This document shows, one piece after another, positions 20,655 to 29,514 of a DNA stretch of 64,000 nucleotides. Positions within the stretch are counted from its first letter, which is position 1. Each line of letters opens with the position of its first letter. The notes beneath the pieces are model-generated. The model made no database searches and was not told the DNA's origin. It was given only the letters and a program-made list of their open reading frames with translations. The position numbers were made by a program, and so were the translations under genes. The stretch is from Aerosticca soli (GTDB lineage Bacteria; Pseudomonadota; Gammaproteobacteria; Xanthomonadales; Rhodanobacteraceae), in assembly GCF_003967035.1 (NCBI RefSeq), contig NZ_AP018560.1, forward strand, positions 1,697,001-1,761,000, read 5' to 3'.

Positions 20655-22232
20655 ATGTCCCGCGTCGTCCGTTTTCGTCGTTTCGCCTGCATCCTGCTGT
20701 CGGTGGCGGGCATGTGCGTCGCGTGCGCCGGGGCGTGGGCGGCGCAACCTGCTCCGCTCGGCCAGGAGGACCTCCTCTGGCTGCGCCGCTCGGGATTCGG
20801 CATCGATAGCACGACGCTCGCGCGCTACCGCGACCTGGGCCGCGAGCGCTATCTCGATGCGCTGCTCGCCGGCGCAGACGACACTCTGCCGCCGGCGGTG
20901 GCCCGATACCTCGCCGCGCTGCCCGCGCTGAGCACGTCTCCGGAGGCGCTATTTAAGGACTTCGTGCAGCGCCGGCGTGCACTCCAGACACAGCCAGCCG
21001 GCGATGCCCATGCCGCGGCCAAGCGCGCGCTCCTGCGTGACGGCCGCCGCCTGCTCGGACAGGCCCAGCAGGCGGTGATGCTGCATGCGGTGTATGGCGC
21101 CAATCCGCTCAAAGAACAGATGGTGTGGTTCTGGCTCAACCATTTCAGCGTGTACGGGCTCAAAGGCCGCGTGCGGCTATTCGCGGCCGACTACGCCGAG
21201 CACGTGATCCGGCCGCATGCGCTCGGCAAGTTCCGCGACCTGGTGATGGCAACGCTGGAAAGCCCGGCCATGCTGGAGTTTCTGGACAACGCCAAGAACG
21301 CGCGCGGCCACGTCAACGAGAACTACGCGCGCGAGCTGATGGAGCTGCATACGCTGGGCGTCGATGCCGGCTACACGCAGCAGGACGTCGAGGCGCTGGC
21401 GCGCATTCTGACCGGTGTCGGCATCGCCCCGCCGGGTCTGTTGCGGCACACCGGCGCACCGCTGCCGCCCGGCGCGGTACGCGAAGGTCTGTTCTATTTC
21501 GATCCGCGCCGGCACGAGGGCGGCGACAAGCGGCTGCTCGGCCAGACCATCCACGGCGGCGGGTTCGACGAGGTCGAAAAAGCCGTGGATCTTCTGGTGC
21601 GCCAGCCGGCCTGCGCGCGCTTCGTCTCGCGCAAGCTCGCCGAGTACTTCGTCGCCGACCAGCCGCCGCCCGCGCTGGTCGAGGCGATGGCACGCACCTT
21701 CCAGCGCAGCGACGGCGACATCGCCCAGGTGCTGCGCACGATGCTCACCGACCCGGCGTTCACCGACGCACGGATGCACAAGTTCACCGACCCCGTGCGC
21801 TTCGTCACCGCGTCCATGCGCCTGGCCCTGGACGGTCAGCCGGTGAGCAACGCCGCGCCCCTGGTCAACTGGATGAAGCAGATGGGCGAGGCGCCCTTCG
21901 GCCGCATCACGCCGGACGGCTGGCCGCTGGACGGCGCGAGCTGGTCCAGCTCCGGCCAGCTCGCCAAGCGCTTCGACATCGCGGCCATCATCGGCAGCGG
22001 CCGGCACCGGCTGTTCGAGCCGGCGCAGGACGACGCGGACGAAGCCCCGCCCGCCGGCGGCACCGTCGGCCGACCTGCCCGCGCGGTGCCGCCGACGCTG
22101 GATACGCCGCTGTTCCGCCAGACCCTCGCGCCCTGGCTGTCCGCCGCCACCCGCGAGGCCTTGGCCAAGGCGCGCAATGCGCAGGAATGGAACACCTACC
22201 TGCTCGCCTCTCCCGATTTCAACACGCTGTAG
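20655..22232 (+). CDS. DUF1800 protein, first copy
   Basis: A 525-residue exported protein: a Sec-type signal covers about residues 8-30 (FACILLSVAGMCVACAGAWA). The DUF1800 core includes YGANPLKEQMVWFWLNHFS, then HVNENYARELMELHTLGVD and SRKLAEYFVADQPP. DUF1800 genes commonly stand next to DUF1501 genes, and their joint role is not known. The gene is followed 12 bases later by a Tat-type DUF1501 gene and then by a second DUF1800 gene with near-identical patches. Start ATG at 20655. Confidence 0.9.
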   Translation: MSRVVRFRRFACILLSVAGMCVACAGAWAAQPAPLGQEDLLWLRRSGFGIDSTTLARYRDLGRERYLDALLAGADDTLPPAVARYLAALPALSTSPEALFKDFVQRRRALQTQPAGDAHAAAKRALLRDGRRLLGQAQQAVMLHAVYGANPLKEQMVWFWLNHFSVYGLKGRVRLFAADYAEHVIRPHALGKFRDLVMATLESPAMLEFLDNAKNARGHVNENYARELMELHTLGVDAGYTQQDVEALARILTGVGIAPPGLLRHTGAPLPPGAVREGLFYFDPRRHEGGDKRLLGQTIHGGGFDEVEKAVDLLVRQPACARFVSRKLAEYFVADQPPPALVEAMARTFQRSDGDIAQVLRTMLTDPAFTDARMHKFTDPVRFVTASMRLALDGQPVSNAAPLVNWMKQMGEAPFGRITPDGWPLDGASWSSSGQLAKRFDIAAIIGSGRHRLFEPAQDDADEAPPAGGTVGRPARAVPPTLDTPLFRQTLAPWLSAATREALAKARNAQEWNTYLLASPDFNTL

Positions 22233-22244
22233 CGAGGTACCGCC

Positions 22245-23453
22245 ATGAACCGTCGCCAATTCCTGCGCAATGCCGCCGTCGCGGCGGCCGCCTTGCCGGC
22301 GTTTTCCTTTTCGACGCAGCTGTTTGCCGCACCGGCCGACTCGCCGCGCCTGCTGTTCGTCTTTCTGCGCGGCGGCTACGACTGCAACAACCTGCTGATT
22401 CCCCATAGCAGCGATTTCTACTACGAGGCGCGTCCGTCCCTGGCGATCGCCAAGCCCGATCCGAACGATCCCAACAGTGCGTTGGAACTCGATGGCCAAT
22501 GGGGTCTCAACCCGGTGCTGCGCGATTCGCTCCATCCGCTGTGGCAGAAGCAGCAGCTCGCCTTCATCCCCTTCGCCGGCACCGACGATCTTTCGCGTAG
22601 TCATTTCGAAACCCAGGACGACATCGAACGCGGCGAACCGGCAGGCGCGGGCCAGTACCGCTCCGGCTTTCTGGCGCGGCTGTCCTCGGTGCTGACCGGC
22701 GTGCCGGCGATCGCCTTCACCAACAACCTGCCGCTCGCCTTCCAGGGCAGCGCCCAGGACGTGCCCAACATTTCCCTCAAGGGCGATCCCAAGGCGCGCT
22801 TCGACGAGCGCCAGTCGGCGATTCTGGCCGGCATGTACCAGGGCACGCCGCTCGCGCAAGCCGCCAGCGACGGCCTCGAACTGCGCCGCACGGTGTCGGG
22901 CGACCTTGCCCACCTCGAACAGGAAATGGTCGCGGCAAGTCGCGGCGCGCCGGGCGCCGGCAGCTTCGCCACCGAGACGCGGCGCATCGCCGCGCTGATG
23001 CGCGAGCGCTACCGGCTCGGCTTCGTCGACGTGGGCGGCTGGGACACCCACGTCAACCAGGGCAGCGTCACCGGCCAGCTTTCGGGCAACCTCGGCAATC
23101 TCGGCGCAGGGCTCGCCGCCTACGCGGAAGAACTCGGCAACGACTGGAACGACACCGTGGTCGTGGTGGTCTCCGAGTTCGGCCGCACCTTCCGCGAGAA
23201 CGGCGACAAGGGTACCGATCACGGACATGGCACCGTGCACTGGGTGATGGGCGGCAAGGTGGCGGGCGGACGCATCGCCGGCGAACAGGTGGCGGTCACG
23301 CGCGCCAACCTGTTCCAAGACCGCGACTATCCCGTGCTCAACAACTATCGCGATGTCTATGCGGGCCTCTTCGCGCGGCTGTGGGGCCTGAGCGCGGACC
23401 AGGTGCAGACCGTGTTCCCGCAGGCCAAGCCGCGCGACCTGCACCTGGTGTGA
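22245..23453 (+). CDS. DUF1501 protein with twin-arginine signal
   Basis: A 402-residue protein exported by the Tat pathway: MNRRQFLRNAAVAAAALPAF is a clear twin-arginine signal, so it is folded before export. The mature part opens LLFVFLRGGYDCNNLL and contains GGWDTHVNQG and SEFGRTFRENGDKGTDHGHG, DUF1501 features related to the alkaline-phosphatase/sulfatase superfamily with likely metal ligands. The substrate is unknown. It is spaced 12 and 5 bases from the flanking DUF1800 genes, so the three are one operon. Confidence 0.92.
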   Translation: MNRRQFLRNAAVAAAALPAFSFSTQLFAAPADSPRLLFVFLRGGYDCNNLLIPHSSDFYYEARPSLAIAKPDPNDPNSALELDGQWGLNPVLRDSLHPLWQKQQLAFIPFAGTDDLSRSHFETQDDIERGEPAGAGQYRSGFLARLSSVLTGVPAIAFTNNLPLAFQGSAQDVPNISLKGDPKARFDERQSAILAGMYQGTPLAQAASDGLELRRTVSGDLAHLEQEMVAASRGAPGAGSFATETRRIAALMRERYRLGFVDVGGWDTHVNQGSVTGQLSGNLGNLGAGLAAYAEELGNDWNDTVVVVVSEFGRTFRENGDKGTDHGHGTVHWVMGGKVAGGRIAGEQVAVTRANLFQDRDYPVLNNYRDVYAGLFARLWGLSADQVQTVFPQAKPRDLHLV

Positions 23454-23458
23454 CGCCC

Positions 23459-24988
23459 ATGTCCCGCGCCTACCGCACCCTTTGTGGACTCGGCCTGCTG
23501 CTGTCGTCACCGCTGCTGACGGGCGCATTGCACGCTGGCGAGCGGCTCGACCGCAAGGACATCGCCTGGCTGCGCCGCGACGGCTTCGACCTCGACAGCG
23601 CCTTGCTTGCCGATGCCGAACACCAAGGCCGGCGACGCCTGCTCGATGCCCAGCTCGCCGATCGCGTACCCGATGCCCTGCCGCCCGCCATCGCCGCGCT
23701 GATCGCCGGCTATCCGGCGATCAACACGCCGATGGATCGACTGCTCGCGCAGATGACCCAGGCGCAGAAGCAGATCCAGGCGATGCCCGACGGCCCGGCC
23801 AAGGTGGACGCACGCAACGCCTGGCAGAAACAGGGCAACGAGCTTGCGCAGCAGACGCAGCAGGCCGAATTGCTGCGCGCGGTGTACGGCGCCAATCCGC
23901 TGAAGGAACAAATGGTGTGGTTCTGGCTCAACCATTTCAGCGTATATGCGCCCAAGGGCCGCATCCGCTGGGAAGTGGCCGACTACGCCGAGCGCGTGAT
24001 CCGGCCGCATGCGCTCGGCAAGTTCCGCGACCTGGTGATGGCGACCTTGAAGAGCCCGGCGATGCTGGAGTTCCTCGACAACGCGCAGAACGCCAAGGGC
24101 CACGTCAACGAGAACTACGCACGCGAGCTGATGGAACTGCATACGCTCGGCGTCGATGCCGGCTACACGCAGAAAGACGTGCAGGAGCTGGCGCGCGTCC
24201 TGACCGGTGTCGGCATCGCGCCGGTGGACGGCCACACGGAAAACTTCGGCCCGAAGATGGCGCCGCTGGTGGTGCGCGAGGGGCTGTTCGAGTTCAACCC
24301 GAATCGCCACGACTTCGGCGACAAGGTACTGCTCGGCCAGACCATCCACGGCAGCGGGTTCGACGAGGTCGAAAAAGCCGTGGACCTCCTGATGCGCCAG
24401 CCGGCCTGCGCACGCTTCGTCTCGCGCAAGCTCGCCGAGTACTTCGTCGCCGACCAGCCGCCGCCGTCGCTGGTCGATGCGATGGCACGCACCTTCCAGC
24501 GCAGCGACGGCGACATCGCCCAGGTGCTGCGCACGCTGTTCGACTCGCGCGAACTCATCGCAAGCGCCGGCGGCAAATTCAAGGATCCCTTCCAGTTCGT
24601 CGTCTCCTCGATGCGGCTGGCGTACGACGGGCAGCCGATCGCCAACGCACAACCGTTGGTCAACTGGCTCAACCAGCTCGGCGAGCCTCTGTTCGGCCGC
24701 ATCACGCCGGATGGCTGGCCATTGGACGGCGCCAGCTGGTCGAGCTCCGGGCAACTGGAAACCCGCTTCGAGATTGCCCACGCGATCGGCTTCGGGAATC
24801 CGCAACTGATGACGCCGCCCGGCGCGACGCAGCCGCAGCCGGGCTTTCCGCTACTGACCCGCCCGCTGTTCTACGAGGCGATCGAGCCGTATCTTTCCGC
24901 CGCCACGCGCACGGCACTCGCACAGGCGCGCTCGCAGCAGGAATGGAACGCGCTGCTGCTGTCCTCGCCCGATTTCAACCAGCGCTGA
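23459..24988 (+). CDS. DUF1800 protein, second copy
   Basis: A 509-residue paralogue of the 20655-22232 product with its own signal peptide (LCGLGLLLSSPLLTGALHA). Its middle insert contains a Gln-rich helical stretch (MTQAQKQIQAM) not in the first copy. The blocks YGANPLKEQMVWFWLNHFS and SRKLAEYFVADQPP recur exactly. At DNA level one stretch (24336-24536 against 21546-21746) differs at only about eight positions, although the ends of the two genes differ strongly. The start ATG at 23459 lies 5 bases after the DUF1501 stop. Confidence 0.9.
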   Translation: MSRAYRTLCGLGLLLSSPLLTGALHAGERLDRKDIAWLRRDGFDLDSALLADAEHQGRRRLLDAQLADRVPDALPPAIAALIAGYPAINTPMDRLLAQMTQAQKQIQAMPDGPAKVDARNAWQKQGNELAQQTQQAELLRAVYGANPLKEQMVWFWLNHFSVYAPKGRIRWEVADYAERVIRPHALGKFRDLVMATLKSPAMLEFLDNAQNAKGHVNENYARELMELHTLGVDAGYTQKDVQELARVLTGVGIAPVDGHTENFGPKMAPLVVREGLFEFNPNRHDFGDKVLLGQTIHGSGFDEVEKAVDLLMRQPACARFVSRKLAEYFVADQPPPSLVDAMARTFQRSDGDIAQVLRTLFDSRELIASAGGKFKDPFQFVVSSMRLAYDGQPIANAQPLVNWLNQLGEPLFGRITPDGWPLDGASWSSSGQLETRFEIAHAIGFGNPQLMTPPGATQPQPGFPLLTRPLFYEAIEPYLSAATRTALAQARSQQEWNALLLSSPDFNQR

Positions 24989-25136
24989 CGAAAGCCAGTC
25001 GGCATCCGGCGACACGCGTCCTTGCGCACGCCGCGGGCGCGAGAGAGAGCTCCATCGCAGCCGCGCGGCTTTCGTCGAAGCAAAAATCCCACCGATGCGC
25101 CGTCTGCACATCGCCAGCATTCGCGCCAGCTAGACC

Positions 25137-25150
25137 CGGCGTATACGCCG
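25137..25150. promoter_or_regulatory. Perfect 14-base palindrome CGGCGTATACGCCG
   Basis: An uninterrupted palindrome in the 190-base gap between the DUF1800 operon and the hybrid kinase, about 65 bases before the leader ORF. It has the form of an operator for a dimeric regulator. The cognate protein is not known. Confidence 0.4.
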
Positions 25151-25214
25151 CCATCACGTTTTGGACACCCGGACTCAGCCATGGTGGCCCTTCTTGCAGC
25201 GCAGGAGGATCGCG

Positions 25215-25310
25215 ATGACCACACCGCGCGCGGGACTTTTGCCGGGTCCCGCCTCACGGCCGAACATGGCGGACGGAAACAGGCCGCTACGCCGCCAGGT
25301 GCGCCCGTGA
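25215..25310 (+). CDS. Possible 31-residue leader peptide
   Basis: The ATG follows GCAGGAGGATCGCG, the strongest ribosome-binding site in this gap. The peptide starts MTTPRAGLLPGPASR and ends RRQVRP. Its TGA at 25308-25310 overlaps the GTG at 25307 of the hybrid kinase (GTGA). The kinase start has no good ribosome-binding site of its own, so ribosomes ending here could restart on the kinase. It has six or so arginines and three or more prolines but no recognisable domain. It may be a leader or simply the product of a chance start. Confidence 0.4.
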   Translation: MTTPRAGLLPGPASRPNMADGNRPLRRQVRP

Positions 25311-27313
25311 CGCCACAGCGCCAGCATCCTCGCGACACATGCGTTCCGGCTGCCGCCCTGGCCGAGCTTTCCGATGCGGAGCGCGTCCAGTGCGCGGCCA
25401 TCAATTATCTGGTCGTCGTCATCGACGGACACGGACGCATCCTCGACTGCCAAGGCGAGGGGCGCCTGGCGGGCGCGCACCGTGTCGAGCTACTGGTGGG
25501 CAAGCGTTTTCCGGCCTTGTATGCGGGCAGCCTGCTGGAACGGCGTCTGCTGCGTGGTTTGCTGCACGCCGCGGCCCGGCGTGGTTTCGGGCTCGAAACC
25601 GGGTGGATCTTGCATCGCGATCTCGGTCGGCGTCATCTGCGTCTGTCCCTGCGGCCGCTCGGCGACGGCGGGCAAGGCCATCTGCTGACCATCGTCGACG
25701 ACAGCCCGCGACGGCGTGCCATCGAATACTGGCGCGCGGACGAGCGCCGCTTCCGCCTGCTGGCCGAGGCGCTGACCGAGCATGCCCTGTGCATGCTCGA
25801 CCCTTACGGCGTCATTCTGGACTGGAACCTCGGGATCGAGCGCCTCAGCGGCCACGGCGCACAGCATGCACTCGCCCGCCATTTCAGTATGTTTTTCGAC
25901 GAGACGGCGCTCGGGCGCGGCATCCCGAGCCAACTGCTCGACCAATCCTCGCGCACCGGCCAGGCCGCGGCCGAAATCACTTTCATGCGTCGCGACGGCA
26001 GCACGTTTCCGGCACGGATCCAGGTCGATGCCGTGCACGATGGGGATGGCCGTCTGTCCGGCTTTGCCCTGCTCGTGCAGGACCGCAGCCGCCTGCTCCA
26101 GCTGGAGCAGCGCCTCCGCGAGGCGGACCAGCAGGCCGTGCACACGCACAGACTCGAAGCGCTGGGGCAACTCACCGGCGGCATCGCGCACGATTTCAAC
26201 AACAGCCTGCAGGGCATCATCAGCTCGCTCGAAACCGCCGGCGTCTATCTCGAACGCGGCGCGATCGATCAGACCCGTCGCTATCTCGAGGTGGCGCTGG
26301 AGACGGCCATCCGTGCCGGCAGTCTCACCCGTCGCCTGCTGCAGCTGGCTCGTCGGCAATCACCCACGGACCAGTACACCGCCGTCAACGGCGTGCTGCA
26401 TTCCATGCGCGATCTTCTCGGCCGTGTCCTCGGAGACGGCGTGACGCTCGAACTCGAGGTCGACGAGCGTATCCCGCCCATGATCTGCGATGCGGCGCAG
26501 CTGGAAAGCGCGATCCTGAACCTGGCCATCAACGCCCGCGACGCAATGGCCGGCCGCGGCCGCCTGGCCATTGCCAGCCGGCTGGTCGAGGCGGCTTCAA
26601 CGGCCCCGCCGGCCTCGTCCGGTGACGGTGCGCAGGTCGAGATCAGCGTGCGCGACAATGGGCCGGGCATGAGCGAGGACATCCGCCAGCGCGTATTCGA
26701 GCCTTTCTTCACCACCAAGCCCAGCGGACAAGGCACCGGACTGGGGCTTGCCATGGTGCATGACTTCGCCACCCAGCATGGCGGTGCCGTGGACATCCAG
26801 AGCGCGCCCGGCGCGGGCACCACGGTCATCCTGCGTCTGCCATGCATCACCGCCGGCGCCGTCTCGCAGCGGGATCCGCCGCATCAATTGCACCAGCGGC
26901 TGCCAGGCCTGCGCATCCTTTTGGTGGAGGACCAGGAGGCGATACGCAAGGCCGTGGCCACGCGCCTGCGACAGCTGGGCGCCACCGTCTTTGCCGCCTC
27001 GTGCGGAAAAGAGGCGCTGCGCATGCTCGCCACCGCAGCGGCGATGGACGTATTGATCTCGGACATCGATCTGCCCGATTTCGATGGCATTGCGCTCTGC
27101 CGCGAAGCGCGCACACGCTTCTCCCACCTGCGCGTCTTGCTGACCACCGGTTACGTGGATGGTGAACTGTTGCAGCGCGAACGGCTCGAAAACGCCTGGC
27201 ACACCCTGGTCAAGCCCTTCGACATGCATGCGCTGCTTTCCAAGCTCGCCCTGCTCCTCGGCCCGCAGGGTGATCTCGCCGCTCTCGACGCGCCCCCACA
27301 CGCCGATTCATGA
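25307..27313 (+). CDS. Hybrid histidine kinase with PAS and receiver domains
   Basis: A soluble sensor kinase of 668 residues if it starts at the GTG at 25307 (VTPQRQHPRD). The frame is open further upstream and an ATG at 25181 would add 42 residues. Two PAS-like regions come first (about 30-110 and 150-270), then the phosphoacceptor H295 in GGIAHDFNNSLQGI, the N box NLAINARDAM, the G box DNGPGMS and the F/G2 region FFTTKPSGQGTGLGLAM. A C-terminal receiver has D586 in ISDIDLPDFDG and the late lysine in LVKPFD. No membrane segment is seen. No response regulator is adjacent; the KGG gene follows 137 bases later. Confidence 0.9.
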   Translation: MTPQRQHPRDTCVPAAALAELSDAERVQCAAINYLVVVIDGHGRILDCQGEGRLAGAHRVELLVGKRFPALYAGSLLERRLLRGLLHAAARRGFGLETGWILHRDLGRRHLRLSLRPLGDGGQGHLLTIVDDSPRRRAIEYWRADERRFRLLAEALTEHALCMLDPYGVILDWNLGIERLSGHGAQHALARHFSMFFDETALGRGIPSQLLDQSSRTGQAAAEITFMRRDGSTFPARIQVDAVHDGDGRLSGFALLVQDRSRLLQLEQRLREADQQAVHTHRLEALGQLTGGIAHDFNNSLQGIISSLETAGVYLERGAIDQTRRYLEVALETAIRAGSLTRRLLQLARRQSPTDQYTAVNGVLHSMRDLLGRVLGDGVTLELEVDERIPPMICDAAQLESAILNLAINARDAMAGRGRLAIASRLVEAASTAPPASSGDGAQVEISVRDNGPGMSEDIRQRVFEPFFTTKPSGQGTGLGLAMVHDFATQHGGAVDIQSAPGAGTTVILRLPCITAGAVSQRDPPHQLHQRLPGLRILLVEDQEAIRKAVATRLRQLGATVFAASCGKEALRMLATAAAMDVLISDIDLPDFDGIALCREARTRFSHLRVLLTTGYVDGELLQRERLENAWHTLVKPFDMHALLSKLALLLGPQGDLAALDAPPHADS

Positions 27314-27366
27314 ACATCGTGGCGCCTTGACGGCGGGAGCACCATGCCGCGACGCGAGCTGCGAAT

Positions 27367-27409
27367 AATGGGAAGCCTGCCGGATGGAGCACATGCGACG
27401 GCAGACGCA
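27367..27409 (+). promoter_or_regulatory. Upstream block shared by the two KGG genes, copy 1
   Basis: AATGGGAA-x-CCTGCC and GCGACGGCAGACGCA, separated by 13 bases, lie 42-84 bases before the first KGG gene. The same two blocks, separated by 12 bases, lie before the second KGG gene. This looks like a duplicated promoter or regulatory site; the GGGAA half could be a -35 for an alternative sigma factor, which is inference. Confidence 0.5.
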
Positions 27410-27450
27410 GATCCCCTCCGCTCCATCCCCTTGATGCGAGGAAACGAGCG

Positions 27451-27705
27451 ATGAGCAACGACAACAGCAAGCGGGGTTTCGGTTCGATGGATGCTGAGAA
27501 GCAGCGTGAGATCGCCTCCAAGGGCGGCAAGGCGGGCGGTGGCGATCATGCTTCCCACGAGCAGCACGTCGAGGCGGGCCGCAAGGGTGGCGGCGATCAT
27601 GCGACCCACGAGCAGCACGTCGAGGCGGGCCGCAAGGGTGGCGGTGATCATGCGAGCCACGAACAGCACGTTAAGGCGGGTCAGCAAAGCCACAAGAACG
27701 ATTGA
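27451..27705 (+). CDS. KGG-repeat stress protein, first copy
   Basis: A very hydrophilic 84-residue protein of the KGG/GsiB-type general stress family. It opens MSNDNSKRGFGSMDAEKQRE, then IASKGGKAGGG, and has three copies of a GGGDHASHEQHVEAGRK-like unit of 18 residues. Such proteins behave like hydrophilins and accumulate in stationary phase or under desiccation; the molecular role is not settled. A GAGGAAACGAGCG ribosome-binding site precedes the ATG. The repeat unit is also exact at DNA level over long stretches. A strong intrinsic terminator follows. Confidence 0.88.
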   Translation: MSNDNSKRGFGSMDAEKQREIASKGGKAGGGDHASHEQHVEAGRKGGGDHATHEQHVEAGRKGGGDHASHEQHVKAGQQSHKND

Positions 27706-27718
27706 TCGTGCGGCTTCG

Positions 27719-27752
27719 CAAAAACGGCACGCCTCGGCGTGCCGTTTTTTTT
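27719..27752. terminator. Intrinsic terminator after the first KGG gene
   Basis: ACGGCACGC pairs with GCGTGCCGT, preceded by five A and followed by eight T. It is a textbook terminator for the KGG gene, and the A-run makes it usable for the convergent SDR gene as well. Confidence 0.9.
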
Positions 27753-27767
27753 GAACATAAGGTTCCC

Positions 27768-28778
27768 TCAGCCCGGAGGTCCGCCTCGCACCGGAAGAAT
27801 GACGCCGGAGATGTAGCTCGCGCAGCTCGGCGCGGCCAGAAACACATAGGCTGGCGCGATTTCTTCCGGCTGGGCCGGCCGACCCATCGGGCTGCCGCTG
27901 CCGAATTGCTCGACGTCCGCGGCATCCCGGTCGGCGGGGTTGAGCGGCGTCCATACCGGACCGGGCGCCACCGCATTCACCCTGATGCCGCGTTTGACGA
28001 GATTGCTTGCGAGCGCAAGGGTAAAGGCGTGGATCGCCCCCTTGGTCGCCGAATAGTCCAACAGCTTCGCACTGCCGTAGAGCCCGGTTTCCGAACCGGT
28101 GTTGATGATGCTGGAACCCTCGCCCAGATAAGGCAGCGCAGCACGCGCCATGTGGAAGTATCCATAGAGGTTGGTGCGTATGGTCATGTCCAGGTGCTCG
28201 TCGGTGAGCTCTTCCAGACTGTCGGCATGTTCCTGGAAAGCGGCATTGTTGACCAGGACGTCCAGACGTCCAAACGCATTGACCACTTTGCGCACGGCCC
28301 GCTTGCAGAATGCCGCGTCGCGGACATCGCCGGCGATGAGCAGACAGCGCCTGCCTTCCGCCTCGACGGCGACTCGCGTGACCTCGGCGTCCTCGTGTTC
28401 GTCCAGGTACATCACGCCGACGTCGGCACCCTCACGCGCGAACAGCACGGCCACGGCACGACCGATGCCCGAGTCCGCTCCGGTAACGATGGCCACCCTG
28501 CCCTCGAGTTTGCCACTGCCGCGATAGTCCGGCGCCTTGAACTGTGGCGCGGGGTTGAGCTCGCTCTCCTGGCCCGGTTTGTGCTGATGCTGCCGCGGCA
28601 ACGGATTGACCGGATGCGCACGCGCACCCGCCTGGACCGCCGTCTTTCCGCTCGCCGTCGAGGTCTTCTTGGTCGCCCGCTTGCGTTGGTCCTGCGCCTC
28701 CACCTGCGTCTGGATCTCGCGTTGGCGGCGGGTGGCGCTGGTGGCGCGCGGACCTTTGGATCCGGATTTCAAAGCCAT
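27768..28778 (-). CDS. SDR family oxidoreductase, general-stress type
   Basis: A 336-residue short-chain dehydrogenase. The first 85 residues are a basic low-complexity tail (MALKSGSKGPRATSATRR). The catalytic domain follows, with TGADSGIGRAVAVLFAREGAD for NAD(P), NNAAFQEHAD, the serine in NTGSETGLYG and YSATKGAIHAF holding the catalytic Tyr and Lys. It is similar to the YhdF/YdaD/YghA group of stress oxidoreductases; the natural substrate is unknown. The ATG at 28778 has AGGAG at good spacing. It lies between two KGG stress-protein genes, which supports a stress role. Confidence 0.88.
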   Translation of the reverse strand: MALKSGSKGPRATSATRRQREIQTQVEAQDQRKRATKKTSTASGKTAVQAGARAHPVNPLPRQHQHKPGQESELNPAPQFKAPDYRGSGKLEGRVAIVTGADSGIGRAVAVLFAREGADVGVMYLDEHEDAEVTRVAVEAEGRRCLLIAGDVRDAAFCKRAVRKVVNAFGRLDVLVNNAAFQEHADSLEELTDEHLDMTIRTNLYGYFHMARAALPYLGEGSSIINTGSETGLYGSAKLLDYSATKGAIHAFTLALASNLVKRGIRVNAVAPGPVWTPLNPADRDAADVEQFGSGSPMGRPAQPEEIAPAYVFLAAPSCASYISGVILPVRGGPPG

Positions 28779-28983
28779 GGGAAGACTCCTGCTCGCGATG
28801 GGACTAATCGGCGGCGCACCTGCGCTGCAGATCCCATGCTGGCCATGCTCGGGTCGAGTCGAGGTCAACGGAGCATGGAAACGAACTTACGGATGGGGCC
28901 GTTCATGCAGACGCCCGGGTGAGTTCAGCGAGGTCGATAGCCTTTGACGCGAACCGTACGGGTTTCCAACGTGCTCTCCGGAC

Positions 28984-29024
28984 AATGGGAACCCTGCCAG
29001 GCGAAGAACCGCGACGGCAGACGC
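28984..29024 (+). promoter_or_regulatory. Upstream block shared by the two KGG genes, copy 2
   Basis: AATGGGAA-x-CCTGCC and GCGACGGCAGACGCA with 12 bases between them, lying 48-88 bases before the second KGG gene. The remaining gap from 28779 to 28983 shows no other clear element. Confidence 0.5.
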
Positions 29025-29071
29025 ATCGGGTCTTTGACATTCTTCGCTCACTAGCACGACAGGAGCCAACC

Positions 29072-29275
29072 ATGACCAACGACAACAGCAAGCGCGGTTT
29101 TGCTTCCATGGATCCTGAAAAGCAGCGCGAAATCGCCTCCAAGGGCGGCAAGGCGGGTGGCGGTGACCATGCTTCCCATGAGCAGCATGTGGAAGCCGGC
29201 CGCAAGGGCGGCGGCGACCATGCCTCGCACGAGCAGCACGTCAAGGCGGGCCAGCAGAGCCACAAGAACAGTTGA
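29072..29275 (+). CDS. KGG-repeat stress protein, second copy
   Basis: A 67-residue paralogue of the 27451-27705 product with two instead of three GGGDHASHEQHV units. It starts MTNDNSKRGFASMDPEKQRE. The ribosome-binding site is ACAGGAGCC. The loss or gain of one repeat unit is the main difference, so the pair shows how the repeat number changes. A long hairpin follows downstream. Confidence 0.88.
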   Translation: MTNDNSKRGFASMDPEKQREIASKGGKAGGGDHASHEQHVEAGRKGGGDHASHEQHVKAGQQSHKNS

Positions 29276-29314
29276 TGTAGTCCGCCTTCGCCAAAACCCA
29301 AGCCGTTCCACCCC

Positions 29315-29346
29315 GCCGGCACGTCACCTCCAGGTGGCGTGCCGGC
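29315..29346 (+). terminator. Hairpin after the second KGG gene
   Basis: GCCGGCACG pairs with CGTGCCGGC and the inner TCACCT with AGGTGG, giving about 15 pairs, followed by TTTGTG. It is a likely terminator with a weak T tail. Confidence 0.65.
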
Positions 29347-29514
29347 TTTGTGTCCGTGCCTTTCCACACGTCATCGCAGGGCTTCGATAGCGGATAGGAA
29401 GGCGCGTTCCGATACGCAGGTCGCAAACCTTCTGGAAGCACCTCGGCAAGAACGGAGGCGTGCATCAGAACTCGCAATCGGCTGTCGCGGCTTTGAGCGA
29501 ACGCCAGACATGAC

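Noticed and set aside
27540-27660. Short tandem repeats that could suggest a CRISPR-like array
   Set aside because: The repeats are coding units of the KGG protein (54 bases each) with no spacers.
29315-29346. Long hairpin as a possible attachment site or small RNA
   Set aside because: Its place just after the KGG stop and T-containing tail fit a terminator better.
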